Part shown: one piece after another, positions 44,883 through 54,572 of the stretch | How the letters are laid out: each line of letters begins with the position of its first letter | How positions within the stretch are numbered: position 1 is the stretch's first letter | Source: Salinibius halmophilus | GTDB taxonomy: Bacteria; Pseudomonadota; Gammaproteobacteria; Pseudomonadales; Natronospirillaceae | Reading direction: 5' to 3' | NCBI RefSeq assembly: GCF_003577475.1 | Contig: NZ_QPEP01000012.1 | Location: forward strand, 72,155-136,154 | Length of the DNA stretch: 64,000 bases | The notes under the pieces: generated by a model | What the model was told of the DNA's origin: nothing | What the model saw: the letters and a program-made list of their open reading frames with translations, nothing else | The model's database searches: none | Program-made: the position numbers and the translations under genes

Positions 44883-46685
44883 ATGAAACGTCTTCTCGCA
44901 ACTGCAATAGCAGGTTGTACGCTCGCTGCATCTAGCTTTGCAATGAACCCTCAGGTCGACCCAGATAACCCAAACGGATATATCGTTTCGCAAAGCGATG
45001 TGGCTGCGGCTGAGGCAAATAAAACGGCCAACCCAGCATATGCGCTTTGGTCTGAAACCATTCGCACTCTGCCTAATGCTGAAGTAGAGCAAATTGTGCC
45101 AGGGCGTGCAGCGAATCCAGATAACGTTAAGCGCTTAGAGCGAGTGTTCCCAGAATCTGAATGGAACTTCTTAACTCAAATGGCGGCGCCAGAGTACACT
45201 TACACTCGCTTTTTACGAGCCGTGGGTAAGTTCCCAGCATTCTGTGGTGATTACGCCGATGGCCGCGATGCCGATGCAATTTGTAAAAAGTCTGTTGTCA
45301 CAGCATTTGCTCATTTTGCCCAAGAAACTGGCGGTCATGATGCCAACGCCGGTATTCCAAAGTGGCGCCAAGCATTGGTGCATGTGCGTGAAATGGGTTG
45401 GAACGAAGGTGATGCTGGCGGCTATAACAGCGAATGTGCCGAAGACAACTGGCAAACTCGCAAATGGCCGTGTGGTAAAAACCCAGACGGTTCATACGTA
45501 AGCTACTTCGGCCGTGGTGCTAAGCAGCTAAGCTACCACTACAACTATGGTGCATTCTCTGAAGCCATGTTTGGTGATGCAACGGTGTTGTTGAATGATC
45601 CTGGTCGTGTAGCAGACTCTTGGTTAAACCTTGCGTCAGCCATCTTCTTCTTTGTTTACCCGCAACCGCCTAAACCATCAATGCTACACGTGATCGACCG
45701 CACTTGGTCGCCGTCACAGGCAGAAATTGACGCCGGTATTGGTTATGGCTTTGGTACCACAATTAACATTATTAATGGTGGTCTAGAGTGTGGCGAGCAA
45801 AACAAAACGAAAGGCCAGCCGGTTAACCGCATTAGCTACTGGGAAGACCTAGCGGCCTACTACAACATTCCAGTAGAAGCCGATGAGAAGAACACCTGCT
45901 GGCAGCAAAAGCCTTACACCCAAGTAAAACCGGCACCAGAAGACACGCTGTATATTAACTATGACCAAGATTGGACATACTACTCAGATCGCCCTGGAGG
46001 TTACTCATTTGAGTGTCAGTTGGTTGGCTATCAAACAGCGTTTTCAGCACTAGTACCAGGTGACTACGAGGCATGTGTGACCAACCTTTGGGGTACGCAT
46101 AAAAACTGGCCAGAAATTCGTATAGTGGCTGACGACCAAATTACTACGCCAACGCCAGTGCCAAGTGATGCGGTAACGCCAGGCGTGCCAGCATGGCAGG
46201 CTTCTAAGGTGTACACAGGCGGTGATCAGGTAAGCTTTGCTGGTGGTGTATATGAAGCGAAATGGTGGACACAGGGTGACGAGCCAACGGCTGGCGGCCC
46301 TTGGAAGCTAATCGACGCTGGTACTTCACCAACTGCGACACCAACCACTGTTCCTACCGCCTCACCGACGGCGACTCCTGTGGTAACGGCGACACCAGTT
46401 GTTACCGCAACACCAACCGCAGTACCAACGGCTACGCCGACTGAAGTACCGACTCCAACGGCTACGCCAACGTCAGTGCCGACAGCGACACCAACAGTCA
46501 CACCAGCACCTAGCTGTGCTGCAGCCTATGTTGATGGCGCCGCCTATGCAACGGGCGATGAAGTTAGCCTAGGTGGCGATGTTTACCAGTGCACGGTTGG
46601 TGGCTGGTGCTCACTAGGTGGTGCATATGCCCCAACCGGTTGGGCTGGCAGCTATGCGTGGACTAAAGTAGGTGCCTGTAACTAA
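44883..46685 (+). CDS. GH19 chitinase with two chitin-binding modules
   Basis: A 600-residue secreted GH19 chitinase, paralogous to the gene at 41.1 kb. Signal peptide 1-20, then NPQVDPDNPNG, then a GH19 domain (about 85-420) with catalytic Glu148 in AHFAQETGGH and YFGRGAKQLSYHYNYG. A CBM5/12 module (VYTGGDQVSFAGGVYEAKWW) follows, then a Thr/Pro linker and a second, cysteine-containing CBM5/12-like module at the C-terminus (YATGDEVSLGGDVYQC...WCSLGG) like the N-terminal modules of chitinases B and C. It lacks the membrane tail of its paralogue. Confidence 0.94.
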   Translation: MKRLLATAIAGCTLAASSFAMNPQVDPDNPNGYIVSQSDVAAAEANKTANPAYALWSETIRTLPNAEVEQIVPGRAANPDNVKRLERVFPESEWNFLTQMAAPEYTYTRFLRAVGKFPAFCGDYADGRDADAICKKSVVTAFAHFAQETGGHDANAGIPKWRQALVHVREMGWNEGDAGGYNSECAEDNWQTRKWPCGKNPDGSYVSYFGRGAKQLSYHYNYGAFSEAMFGDATVLLNDPGRVADSWLNLASAIFFFVYPQPPKPSMLHVIDRTWSPSQAEIDAGIGYGFGTTINIINGGLECGEQNKTKGQPVNRISYWEDLAAYYNIPVEADEKNTCWQQKPYTQVKPAPEDTLYINYDQDWTYYSDRPGGYSFECQLVGYQTAFSALVPGDYEACVTNLWGTHKNWPEIRIVADDQITTPTPVPSDAVTPGVPAWQASKVYTGGDQVSFAGGVYEAKWWTQGDEPTAGGPWKLIDAGTSPTATPTTVPTASPTATPVVTATPVVTATPTAVPTATPTEVPTPTATPTSVPTATPTVTPAPSCAAAYVDGAAYATGDEVSLGGDVYQCTVGGWCSLGGAYAPTGWAGSYAWTKVGACN

Positions 46686-46742
46686 TACACCTACCTGAAC
46701 GGTTGCTAAGTGTTGCTTCAGAGCACATAACAACCTAGCCTT

Positions 46743-46773
46743 AAAAACCATCGCTGCGGCGATGGTTTTTTTT
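46743..46773 (+). terminator. intrinsic terminator after the second GH19 gene
   Basis: Stem AACCATCGC / GCGATGGTT with a TGCG loop and long T run. Confidence 0.92.
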
Positions 46774-46783
46774 ATCATATTAG

Positions 46784-47401
46784 GTGGATACGCCAGTGCA
46801 GGACATTAAAGATATTTGGCAGCAACGCTATGACCAAGACGAGTACATTTATGGTACCCACCCAAACGACTTTTTGCTGCAGCAAGCCGAAGGGTTAGCC
46901 GGAAAAAAGGTGCTGTGTGTTGCTGAAGGTGAGGGGCGTAATGCAGTTTTTCTGGCGAAGCTTGGTTGTCATGTTACGGCTGTTGAGATTGCGCCAGCAG
47001 GCGTAGATAAAATTACCAACCTAGCGAAAGCCGAAGGTGTGCAGGTCGAAGCCATTCAAGCCGACTTGGCTGATTGGCAGTGGCCGTGTAGCCACTTTGA
47101 TGCTGTCGTCGCGATTTTTGCGCACTTCCCTGTCGCTACGCGTAAGCAAATTCATCAGAGCATTGTTACCACACTAAAAAGTGATGGTGTACTGATACTC
47201 GAAGCCTATACGCCGCAGCAGTTGAAGCATAAAACAGGTGGGCCGCCAAAGGCCGAAATGATGATGACGACCCATTCTATCGAAGAGGAGTTCGATGGGC
47301 TGGACTTTCAGTTTTTAACTGAGCTAGAGCGAGTAGTGGTTGAAGGGCGAGGTCACAATGGCCTCGCCGCTGTTGTGCAGTGTATTGCGGTTAAACCTTA
47401 A
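46784..47401 (+). CDS. class I SAM-dependent methyltransferase (TehB-like)
   Basis: A 205-residue methyltransferase with motif [17 protein letters not shown], an acidic residue after beta 2 (VTAVEIAP) and the IQADLADW motif. It begins with [21 protein letters not shown], as in the small TehB-like family. Substrate unknown. The start is uncertain: GTG at 46784 or GTG at 46796, the latter with better spacing from AGGTGG. The 3' end overlaps the convergent chemoreceptor gene by 11 bp. Confidence 0.82.
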   Translation: MDTPVQDIKDIWQQRYDQDEYIYGTHPNDFLLQQAEGLAGKKVLCVAEGEGRNAVFLAKLGCHVTAVEIAPAGVDKITNLAKAEGVQVEAIQADLADWQWPCSHFDAVVAIFAHFPVATRKQIHQSIVTTLKSDGVLILEAYTPQQLKHKTGGPPKAEMMMTTHSIEEEFDGLDFQFLTELERVVVEGRGHNGLAAVVQCIAVKP

Positions 47402-48977
47402 ACTGCGCCACCATTGAATCAAGCTCGTTTACTCGTTGTGCTAAGCTGCGGCTGGTTTCGTCGGCTTCTTGCGTTGCCGATACCGACTGCGAGGCGATGT
47501 CGGCAATGTGTGAGATATCGCTGTTAATTTCTTTGGTTACTGTAGTTTGTTGCTCCGCAGCTGCAGCAACAGAATTAATCACATCATTTACTTGTTGGGC
47601 TTGCTCAACAATAGCAGACAAAGCATTGATCGCCTCGTCACTCAACGACACGCCTTGTTCAACTACCTTGGTGCTGTTTTCCATTTTGCTCACAGCCACG
47701 TTGGTTTCATTTTGAATGGCGCTAATAGATTCCGAGACTTCCTTAGTCGCTTGAGCTGTGCGCTCTGCTAGGCCGCGCACCTCGTCGGCGACCACTGCGA
47801 AACCTCGGCCTTGCTCGCCTGCTCGAGCTGCTTCAATCGCGGCATTCAAAGCGAGTAGGTTAGTTTGCTCGGCAATGTCGGTAATCACTTTGATGACTTG
47901 GCCAATTTGCTCGCTGCGCTTTCCAAGGTTGCCAATCGATGCCGAGAGGTCGGTGATGGTGCTAGAGACTTCACGGATGCTATCCACCATTTGGTTAACG
48001 GTTTGGCCACCACCTTTGGCGCTGTCGCCGGCTTGCGAAGCAATCGCGGATGCATTGGTGCTTTGTTGAGCTACTTCGCTAATGGTGTGGCTCATTTCTT
48101 CTGCGGCGGTTGCAATTTGGCTAGCACGCTGTGCTTGCTCTTGTGAGCCGCTGGTCACTCGACTGTTAACTTCCGAGAGCGTGTCGCTATTGTCTTTTAC
48201 TTGTCGCGAAACAGACTTTATTTGGCTGATCAAGGACACAAGCGAGCTTTGCATTTGGTTGACCGCATTGGAGACGGCGAATATCTCGTCCTTGTTCTTT
48301 CGGGCAAGAGGCGGCAGGCTTAAATCGCCTTTAGCAATGGCTGTTGCTTGAACCATTACTTCGTTAAGCCCTCCGCGTATAGAGGTGGTTAATAACCAGA
48401 TAACCAACACCGAAAAGGCAAAAGAAATTAGAGTAATGATAATGGTAGTTTGGCTTAGCAAACCAAGCTTGGCTTTGATTTCAATCATCGCCTGGGCGGC
48501 ATCTTCTCGTTCCTCACTAGAGCCCGCTTCAAGCAAATTTTCTAATTGAACGCTAAAACGCTGTGCAATTTCACCGACTAAGGCAAAGTTACCTTGGTGC
48601 TCATTGCTGCCAAATACTTGCTGGTCAATGGCCGTTAACAACTCATCGATTAATTCTTCTAGTTCTGCTGTTTGGTCTGGGTTTTCTATTGCTTTTAGCT
48701 CATCGAGAAATTGTAGCAGCTCGGCGCGATCTTCTCTGTAGGCGTCGATGGCACTATCTTGACCAGCGATATGCAAAAACACAGCTGAGTTGATGTCACC
48801 TAGTTCGTCCAATAACTGCATATACAGGAACGCACCTGGCACGTCATCTTCCGCCACTTCAGTCGTGATGTCCGTGATTTGTGCCTCTTGTATTACTATG
48901 AAGGTAGACGTGCCGGCGAACAGCGCTAAAACGATGGCAAAGGAGATAATAAGTTTACGTGCGATCGTTAGGTCCAT
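47391..48977 (-). CDS. methyl-accepting chemotaxis protein
   Basis: A 528-residue chemoreceptor. Two transmembrane segments (about 8-28 and 190-212) flank a four-helix-bundle periplasmic sensor rich in Glu/Asp. A HAMP domain follows (about 213-265). The cytoplasmic signalling tip is [26 protein letters not shown]. It lacks a C-terminal CheR-tether pentapeptide. The start at 48977 is supported by GGAG upstream. It could feed the Chp pathway or a flagellar pathway elsewhere; the ligand is unknown. Confidence 0.93.
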   Translation of the reverse strand: MDLTIARKLIISFAIVLALFAGTSTFIVIQEAQITDITTEVAEDDVPGAFLYMQLLDELGDINSAVFLHIAGQDSAIDAYREDRAELLQFLDELKAIENPDQTAELEELIDELLTAIDQQVFGSNEHQGNFALVGEIAQRFSVQLENLLEAGSSEEREDAAQAMIEIKAKLGLLSQTTIIITLISFAFSVLVIWLLTTSIRGGLNEVMVQATAIAKGDLSLPPLARKNKDEIFAVSNAVNQMQSSLVSLISQIKSVSRQVKDNSDTLSEVNSRVTSGSQEQAQRASQIATAAEEMSHTISEVAQQSTNASAIASQAGDSAKGGGQTVNQMVDSIREVSSTITDLSASIGNLGKRSEQIGQVIKVITDIAEQTNLLALNAAIEAARAGEQGRGFAVVADEVRGLAERTAQATKEVSESISAIQNETNVAVSKMENSTKVVEQGVSLSDEAINALSAIVEQAQQVNDVINSVAAAAEQQTTVTKEINSDISHIADIASQSVSATQEADETSRSLAQRVNELDSMVAQFKV

Positions 48978-49060
48978 AACAACTCCATTCAACGTGGTAG
49001 TTCAAGCATAGGCACTTTTTGCCATCTATACCTTGTTGATTCGGCACTCACTGTAAAAAG

Positions 49061-49342
49061 TTAAGCTGAAGTTGCAGTGGTTAATTTAATCTTTCCTGTT
49101 AACGTGCGAGTAATGACAAAAAAACAATCAGCGCCCGTTTCGGGAAGGGCTGCAGGACCTGACTGTTGTTTGTTTGAACGTACCAACAGGGTACTGGAAC
49201 TTTTACCCCAGCTCATGCGCTTGTTCTCGCCAGGGTATACGGTTGCAATGGTGGTGCCATCAATGCAAATCGATAACGGTTGCTGATGTAAAAAATGCTT
49301 TTTGTATTCAATGTATAATGATGACATTGGCTGCCACGCCAT
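49061..49342 (-). CDS. small protein of unknown function downstream of the PrcB-like gene
   Basis: 93 residues. A GAGGT site 5-6 bp before ATG 49342 supports the start, and the gene lies 3 bp after the preceding minus-strand gene, so they form an operon. The sequence LSICIDGTTIATVYPGE resembles the start of a PEGA-like small beta domain, but the match is loose. No signal peptide. An overlapping open frame on the other strand has no ribosome site. Confidence 0.5.
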   Translation of the reverse strand: MAWQPMSSLYIEYKKHFLHQQPLSICIDGTTIATVYPGENKRMSWGKSSSTLLVRSNKQQSGPAALPETGADCFFVITRTLTGKIKLTTATSA

Positions 49343-49345
49343 AAA

Positions 49346-49705
49346 CTACCTCGCTATAGAAAACTCTGCATTGTTGATCGCCACAGATTCTGCCGTTTGC
49401 CAAGCTTTTGGTACCGCAACCGTAATACAGGGTGAGGTTAATGCAGAGGTCGTGATCATTCCTGGTTCAGGCGCTACTTGTGTTATGTCGAGCTTAATCG
49501 TTGTGCCAGCAAGTTCGGCATTATTGGTTTGAACCTGAAAATAGTACCCCCCAGAGCTTCTTTCCCCCATGGCGATTATGATTGCTTGTTCATTGTCACC
49601 CGACTCAGCATGCGATACGAGTTCAGCAGTAGGCTCGTAAACAGTGCAGTTTAATCCTTCATCAAGTACGCGAAACGTGTCGCCAGAGTAATGAAACAAA
49701 GACAT
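49346..49705 (-). CDS. PrcB_C-like domain protein
   Basis: About 119 residues. The central part (GERSSGGYYFQVQT...LDITQVAPEPGMITTSALTSPC) resembles the PrcB C-terminal domain: GGY strand, 'P..G....A.TSP' turn and VAVPKA ending. Start taken at 49705 (GGGAG site); a longer start at 49729 is possible. No clear signal peptide in either version. Function unknown; the only neighbour in the operon is a small unknown protein. Confidence 0.55.
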   Translation of the reverse strand: MSLFHYSGDTFRVLDEGLNCTVYEPTAELVSHAESGDNEQAIIIAMGERSSGGYYFQVQTNNAELAGTTIKLDITQVAPEPGMITTSALTSPCITVAVPKAWQTAESVAINNAEFSIAR

Positions 49706-49979
49706 AGCAAGGACTCCCGACAATAACATGCTTACTTACCCCTAAACTGAACTTGATTGGCTATTATGCCGACTAGACTTAATGGAATGCTATCATTTTA
49801 AACAGAATAAGGCCTAAAGCAGAGTGGTTGTTGATGAGATGGCATTAATTGAGCATGTTCTAAAAAGCTACCCATAAGGGTTGCTATACTTCCGGGTTTG
49901 CCGTTCCTTGCTGTAAATAGGGCTAAGCGTCAGTCGTGGAATGTAACTTGGGTTAATTTAGTTCCAGAGGGGTCTCTTA

Positions 49980-50924
49980 ATGAGCGTTGTATTAGTCGTT
50001 GATTCTGCATGTGACTTGCCAGCACAACTGATCGAGCAATCTAACATCAAGGTTTTGCCAATCAATATCAAAGTGAATGGTGAACTATACAAAGACAAAA
50101 AAAGTGACAGTCACCTGTTGGACTTTTATAACAAGGGCTTGTTAACGAACGACAACGACGCTGATTCGGTTCCGTACACAACCGAAGAAATTGAACAATT
50201 TATTCTCTCGGACCTTGTTTCCCACCACGATTTCGTTTTTGTGCAAACCGTTGCCAGTGGCAATAGCCCTATATTTGATAACGCCAGCAAAGCAAGCCAA
50301 AGTATTCTTAAAAAATACCAAACTGTTCGCCAGCAAGCGGGCAGAACGGGTATGTTCGGCATTCGAGTGATCGATACGACTAGTGTGTTTACCGGACAGG
50401 GACTGATTGCTCTATACACCAGTGAAGCGCTCAAAGCCGGTGCCAAACGCCAAGATTTACGCAAGCTGGCAGACGATTTTAAAGCAACGGTTAGCACTTA
50501 TGCCGTGCCAAAGAGTGTTGGCTATGTGCGAGAGCGTGCACGCAGAAAAGGCGTATCTGGCGTTAGTGCCCTAGGTGCCATGATGGGTAAGGCGCTGGAT
50601 ATCAATCCGATTATCCTGTTGCAAAACAACGCCAACCAGGTTGCTGCAAAAGTTCGAGGCCGCCAAAACGCCATTGACCAGCTATTGGACTACGCCACCG
50701 ACCAGGTAGTGCAGGGCAATCTAACATTTCCATATGTGAACGTATCATATGCTGGCGAGTTGGATGAGTTGCGAGCCATGGCGGCATTTCAAACCCTAGA
50801 GGAAGCCTGCAAGACAGCGAATGTCACGCTGTTAAGCTGTGTCATGAATTTAACCGGTGGCTTAAATCTTGGCCCTGAAGCGGTGTGTTTATCATTAGTG
50901 ACTGAAGGCGAACCGCTAGCATAA
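49980..50924 (+). CDS. DegV-family fatty-acid-binding protein
   Basis: A 314-residue DegV-type protein (start MSVVLVVDSACDLPAQL; the DSACDLP motif binds lipid head groups). DegV proteins bind fatty acids, and in Firmicutes serve fatty-acid kinase; the role in gammaproteobacteria is unclear. An AGAGGGG site lies upstream. A bidirectional terminator separates it from acs. Confidence 0.88.
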   Translation: MSVVLVVDSACDLPAQLIEQSNIKVLPINIKVNGELYKDKKSDSHLLDFYNKGLLTNDNDADSVPYTTEEIEQFILSDLVSHHDFVFVQTVASGNSPIFDNASKASQSILKKYQTVRQQAGRTGMFGIRVIDTTSVFTGQGLIALYTSEALKAGAKRQDLRKLADDFKATVSTYAVPKSVGYVRERARRKGVSGVSALGAMMGKALDINPIILLQNNANQVAAKVRGRQNAIDQLLDYATDQVVQGNLTFPYVNVSYAGELDELRAMAAFQTLEEACKTANVTLLSCVMNLTGGLNLGPEAVCLSLVTEGEPLA

Positions 50925-50952
50925 AAAAGCCGGGGCGAGCCCGGCTTTTTTA
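50923..50952. terminator. bidirectional terminator between degV-like gene and acs
   Basis: Stem AAAAAAGCCGGG / CCCGGCTTTTTT with a 5-base loop. Confidence 0.93.
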
Positions 50953-50965
50953 CTGTAAATATCTC

Positions 50966-52909
50966 TTACAGGTTCTGACGCGTTTCGATTAGCTCATCTA
51001 CAACGCTAGGGTCTGCGAGCGTAGACGTATCACCTAGAGCTTCAAACTCATTGGCAGCAATCTTGCGCAGAATACGACGCATGATCTTGCCTGAACGAGT
51101 TTTAGGCAGGCCCGGCGCCCACTGGATTTGATCCGGTGAAGCAATTGGGCCGATCTCTTTGCGTACATGCGCAACTAACTCTTTCTTCAGCTCGTCGCTT
51201 GGCAAGATGCCCTGCATTGGCGTCACATAAACGTAGATGCCTTGGCCTTTGATGTCATGTGGGAAGCCAACAACAGCTGCTTCGGCGACTGACTCATGCG
51301 CTACCAGTGCAGATTCGATTTCTGCTGTACCTAGGCGGTGACCAGAAACGTTTAGAACGTCATCCACACGGCCAGTGATCCAGTAGTAACCATCTTCGTC
51401 ACGACGAGCACCGTCACCAGTGAAGTATTTGCCATCATAAGCTGAGAAGTAGGTATCGATGAAGCGCTGGTGGTCACCATATACGCTGCGCATCTGACCC
51501 GGCCAGCTGTCGGCAATCACTAGGTTACCGTCTACGGCGCCTTCAAGTACCGCACCTTCGGCGTCCAGTAATTCAGGCATTACACCGAAGAATGGGCGAG
51601 TTGCCGAACCTGGCTTCAATGCGGTTGCACCAGGTAGTGGTGTGATCAAGATGCCGCCCGTTTCAGTCTGCCACCAAGTATCAACAATTGGTGCTTCTTC
51701 GCGGCCAAATGCCTTGTGATACCACTCCCAAGCTTCTGGGTTAATTGGCTCACCAACTGAACCAAGTAGGCGCAGGTTAGATAGGTCAACACCTTCAACC
51801 GCTTTCATGCCTTCGCCCATTAGTGCGCGAATCGCCGTTGGAGCAGTGTAAAGTGTATTCACTTTCCACTTCTCACAAACGCGTGCCATACGGTCGATGC
51901 CAGGGTAGCTTGGCACACCTTCGAACATTAGCGTTGTGGCGCCGTTGGCAAGTGGGCCATAAACGATGTACGAGTGGCCTGTAACCCAACCAACGTCAGC
52001 AGTACACCAGTAGATGTCGCCGTCTTGGTAATCGAATACATATTGGTGCGTCATAGACGCGTAGACTAGGTAGCCGCCAGTCGTGTGTAGTACACCTTTT
52101 GGTTTACCAGTTGAGCCAGACGTATACAGAATGAACAATGGATCTTCAGCGTTCATTTCTTCGGCTGGACAATCCGTTGACTGGCCTTCTACCGCATCGT
52201 GGTACCAAACGTCACGGCTGTCATCCCATGCGACATCGCCACCGGTGCGCTTAACTACTAGTACTTTTTCAACCGTGCCCACAGCTGGGTGCTCTAGTGC
52301 TTTATCAACGTTTTTCTTCAATGGCACCTGACGACCACCGCGTAGGCCCTCATCAGCCGTGATGATAAACGTTGATTCACAGTCGATGATACGACCAGCA
52401 AGCGCTTCAGGTGAGAAACCACCAAATACCACTGAGTGCACCGCACCAATGCGAGCACAAGCTAGCATGGCGAATGATGCTTCAGGGATCATTGGCATAT
52501 AAATGGTTACACGATCACCTTTTTTAACCCCTTGAGCGCGAAGTGCGTTGCCCAAACGGTTCACTTCTTCTGATAACTCTTGGTAGCTGATAACACGATC
52601 TTCGCTAGGATCATCGCCTTCCCAAATGATTGCAGGCTGTGAAGCGCGTTTTTCTAAGTGGCGGTCAATACAGTTGGCGGCAACGTTTAAAGTGCCGTCA
52701 TGGAACCAACGAATATGTAGGTCATCTTTGTTAAAGCTAACATCTTTAACCGCTGAGTAGGGTTTGATCCAGTCAACACGTTGACCGTGTTCGCGCCAGA
52801 AGCCTTCGTTGTCTTCAACAGATTGGCGATACATCGCCTCGTACTGTTCGTTATTAATTAGTGCTCGTTCCGCTGCCCACTTCGGTACTGCATAGGTTTT
52901 TTCTGACAT
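50966..52909 (-). CDS. acs: acetyl-CoA synthetase
   Basis: Activates acetate to acetyl-CoA via acetyl-AMP. The 647 residues match E. coli Acs (652). The AMP-binding loop [11 protein letters not shown] and the TWWQTETGG motif are present, as is the acetylation-site Lys in [11 protein letters not shown]. Acetate from chitin deacetylation is a plausible substrate source. Two adjacent palindromes lie about 85-115 bp upstream. Confidence 0.97.
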   Translation of the reverse strand: MSEKTYAVPKWAAERALINNEQYEAMYRQSVEDNEGFWREHGQRVDWIKPYSAVKDVSFNKDDLHIRWFHDGTLNVAANCIDRHLEKRASQPAIIWEGDDPSEDRVISYQELSEEVNRLGNALRAQGVKKGDRVTIYMPMIPEASFAMLACARIGAVHSVVFGGFSPEALAGRIIDCESTFIITADEGLRGGRQVPLKKNVDKALEHPAVGTVEKVLVVKRTGGDVAWDDSRDVWYHDAVEGQSTDCPAEEMNAEDPLFILYTSGSTGKPKGVLHTTGGYLVYASMTHQYVFDYQDGDIYWCTADVGWVTGHSYIVYGPLANGATTLMFEGVPSYPGIDRMARVCEKWKVNTLYTAPTAIRALMGEGMKAVEGVDLSNLRLLGSVGEPINPEAWEWYHKAFGREEAPIVDTWWQTETGGILITPLPGATALKPGSATRPFFGVMPELLDAEGAVLEGAVDGNLVIADSWPGQMRSVYGDHQRFIDTYFSAYDGKYFTGDGARRDEDGYYWITGRVDDVLNVSGHRLGTAEIESALVAHESVAEAAVVGFPHDIKGQGIYVYVTPMQGILPSDELKKELVAHVRKEIGPIASPDQIQWAPGLPKTRSGKIMRRILRKIAANEFEALGDTSTLADPSVVDELIETRQNL

Positions 52910-52995
52910 CTCGGTCTCCTGTGTTTTTTTGTTCTTGTGGCTACGAGAATAGTCGGTTTTCTCGAATTGCCAGGATCCAGTCAGTGATTAGCTTC

Positions 52996-53021
52996 CGATA
53001 ATTATCGCAGTCTTGCAAGAC
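52996..53021. promoter_or_regulatory. two adjacent 12-bp palindromes upstream of acs
   Basis: CGATAATTATCG (52996-53007) and GTCTTGCAAGAC (53010-53021) are both perfect palindromes, 2 bp apart, between acs and the DUF2799-like gene. They are candidate operators; no regulator is evident. Confidence 0.45.
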
Positions 53022-53099
53022 AATGATGCAGCTCAAAGCAATTTCGATTTGATGATGGTTAGGCAGCAAGGTTTGCCGCCTAACCAAAAGGAGAGCGTT

Positions 53100-53720
53100 C
53101 TAGTAAGGTGCGGCAGCGCGTAAGCGCTCAAGTTCTACTTCGCTTGCTACCCGCTGTTGTATGGCTGCTTTTAGTTCAGCCTCAGCGTTTGCTTGCTGTC
53201 GCTGTTGGTTGAGCAATAAGTCTAACTCGGCTTTTCGCGCTTCAGGTGTTAGCTCAGGAGCGAGTAAGCGTTGTTCCGTTTCGTTCACAGCAATGCTTAG
53301 AGCGGCAATTTCCTCTTCCAGCGCTGAAATTCGAGTTTTATTTTGTTCAACGAGCTGCACTTGTTGATAGATTTTTTGACCTTGTTGGTAGGCATTTACA
53401 AAAGGTTTTTCTAACGGCGACGGGCAGATGCCTGTGTATGATCCACCGTTGCGGCCAAGATTATAGCCTTTTTGTGGTGTGCAAAAGTTCACTACACCTT
53501 CGTTATAGCCCTGACTGTATTCAGTAGCATTGGCAGTAATGCCATACTCAGCGCATGCTTGGCGGTAGCTACTCAAGTTGCTCATTTCTCTACCCTGGCT
53601 ACCGTCTTCAAGGCCAATGTTGTACCAGTTTGCGGTTCTGCATTCGTTTTCGTTCATTGCCGCACAACCGGCTAGCGTGATAGACACCACAAAGCAGAAC
53701 AATAATCTAACAGTATTCAT
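53100..53720 (-). CDS. DUF2799-like lipoprotein
   Basis: A 206-residue predicted lipoprotein with lipobox LAGC (Cys19). The region NENECRTANWYNIGLEDGSQG...YSQGYNEGVVNFCTP is typical of DUF2799 proteins. The C-terminal third is a Gln/Glu/Ala-rich coiled coil. ATG 53720 is favoured by AGGAGAG. Function of the family is unknown. Confidence 0.82.
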   Translation of the reverse strand: MNTVRLLFCFVVSITLAGCAAMNENECRTANWYNIGLEDGSQGREMSNLSSYRQACAEYGITANATEYSQGYNEGVVNFCTPQKGYNLGRNGGSYTGICPSPLEKPFVNAYQQGQKIYQQVQLVEQNKTRISALEEEIAALSIAVNETEQRLLAPELTPEARKAELDLLLNQQRQQANAEAELKAAIQQRVASEVELERLRAAAPY

Positions 53721-53863
53721 GATAACTCTCCTAAAATTTGGCGCTTCGAGATAATCTTGCGCCAATAATTTAAAAATAAAAAACATTTGCGTCGTGATGT
53801 TTGCTAACAATTGCGCTAGCATTCAGATTAGTAGACGTAAATGGATTTATCGAGGAGGAGTGG

Positions 53864-54559
53864 ATGCTGGACGCAACCGCCCACAAACTAGTTAGCTCGC
53901 AAAAAGTTCACCGCGAGATGCGCACTTCATTAGAGGCGGTTTCTACATTGATAGAACCCAACATTAGTGCCATCAAGTTAGGGGAAGCTTTGCATTTGCA
54001 TCGAATAAGTAAAGGGGCGGAACTAGATTGGAGCCAGGATCATCAACGCCAGGCTGTACTGGCGGGAACGGATACTCGCACGGGTGATAGCAATTCCTTG
54101 TCGAGCATGCTGAAAGACATTCCTGTGGTATCAATTAACATCCAATGCTCACTGACCAATACCAAGCTTGCGCGCACCATCTCTTTGCAAGACGGCTTGC
54201 CAAGCAGAAGCTCGCGCCTTGTAGAGCTCAATTTTACGCATAATTTTACCGAACAGCTGCGGCAAAAGTTTCTCGCCCAAGCAAAGCCTGAGCTATCGGT
54301 CGCCGCCCTCAATACAACTTTTCAGCAGAATATTGCCACAGCTGGGTTCGAGTATTTGGCAAAACGCCCACTCATCGAAGGGTATCGCCAGTTAGGCTCG
54401 CACACCATAGTGAAAGCAGAGCCAGAGATTACCTTGGCCGACTGCTTGTTCTTTAGCCTAAATCTACACATCGGCATTGTTGGTGGGCAGTACGGCGTGC
54501 ACTGGGCAGACAGTTACTGCATCAATAATGCTGGCCATCTAAGCTTGTTCGGAATCTAG
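53864..54559 (+). CDS. protein of unknown function
   Basis: 231 residues from ATG 53864 (GAGGAGGAG site; the open frame extends upstream but without a ribosome site). No signal peptide or membrane segment. It begins MLDATAHKLVSSQKVHREM and ends with a Trp/Tyr/Cys-rich stretch (GVHWADSYCINN). No family recognised. It lies divergent from the DUF2799-like gene. Confidence 0.6.
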   Translation: MLDATAHKLVSSQKVHREMRTSLEAVSTLIEPNISAIKLGEALHLHRISKGAELDWSQDHQRQAVLAGTDTRTGDSNSLSSMLKDIPVVSINIQCSLTNTKLARTISLQDGLPSRSSRLVELNFTHNFTEQLRQKFLAQAKPELSVAALNTTFQQNIATAGFEYLAKRPLIEGYRQLGSHTIVKAEPEITLADCLFFSLNLHIGIVGGQYGVHWADSYCINNAGHLSLFGI

Positions 54560-54572
54560 CCGCAAAAAGCGG

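Noticed and set aside
49077-49286. Plus-strand open frame opposite the 93-residue gene
   Set aside because: No ribosome site, and the minus-strand frame has a good one and an operon partner.
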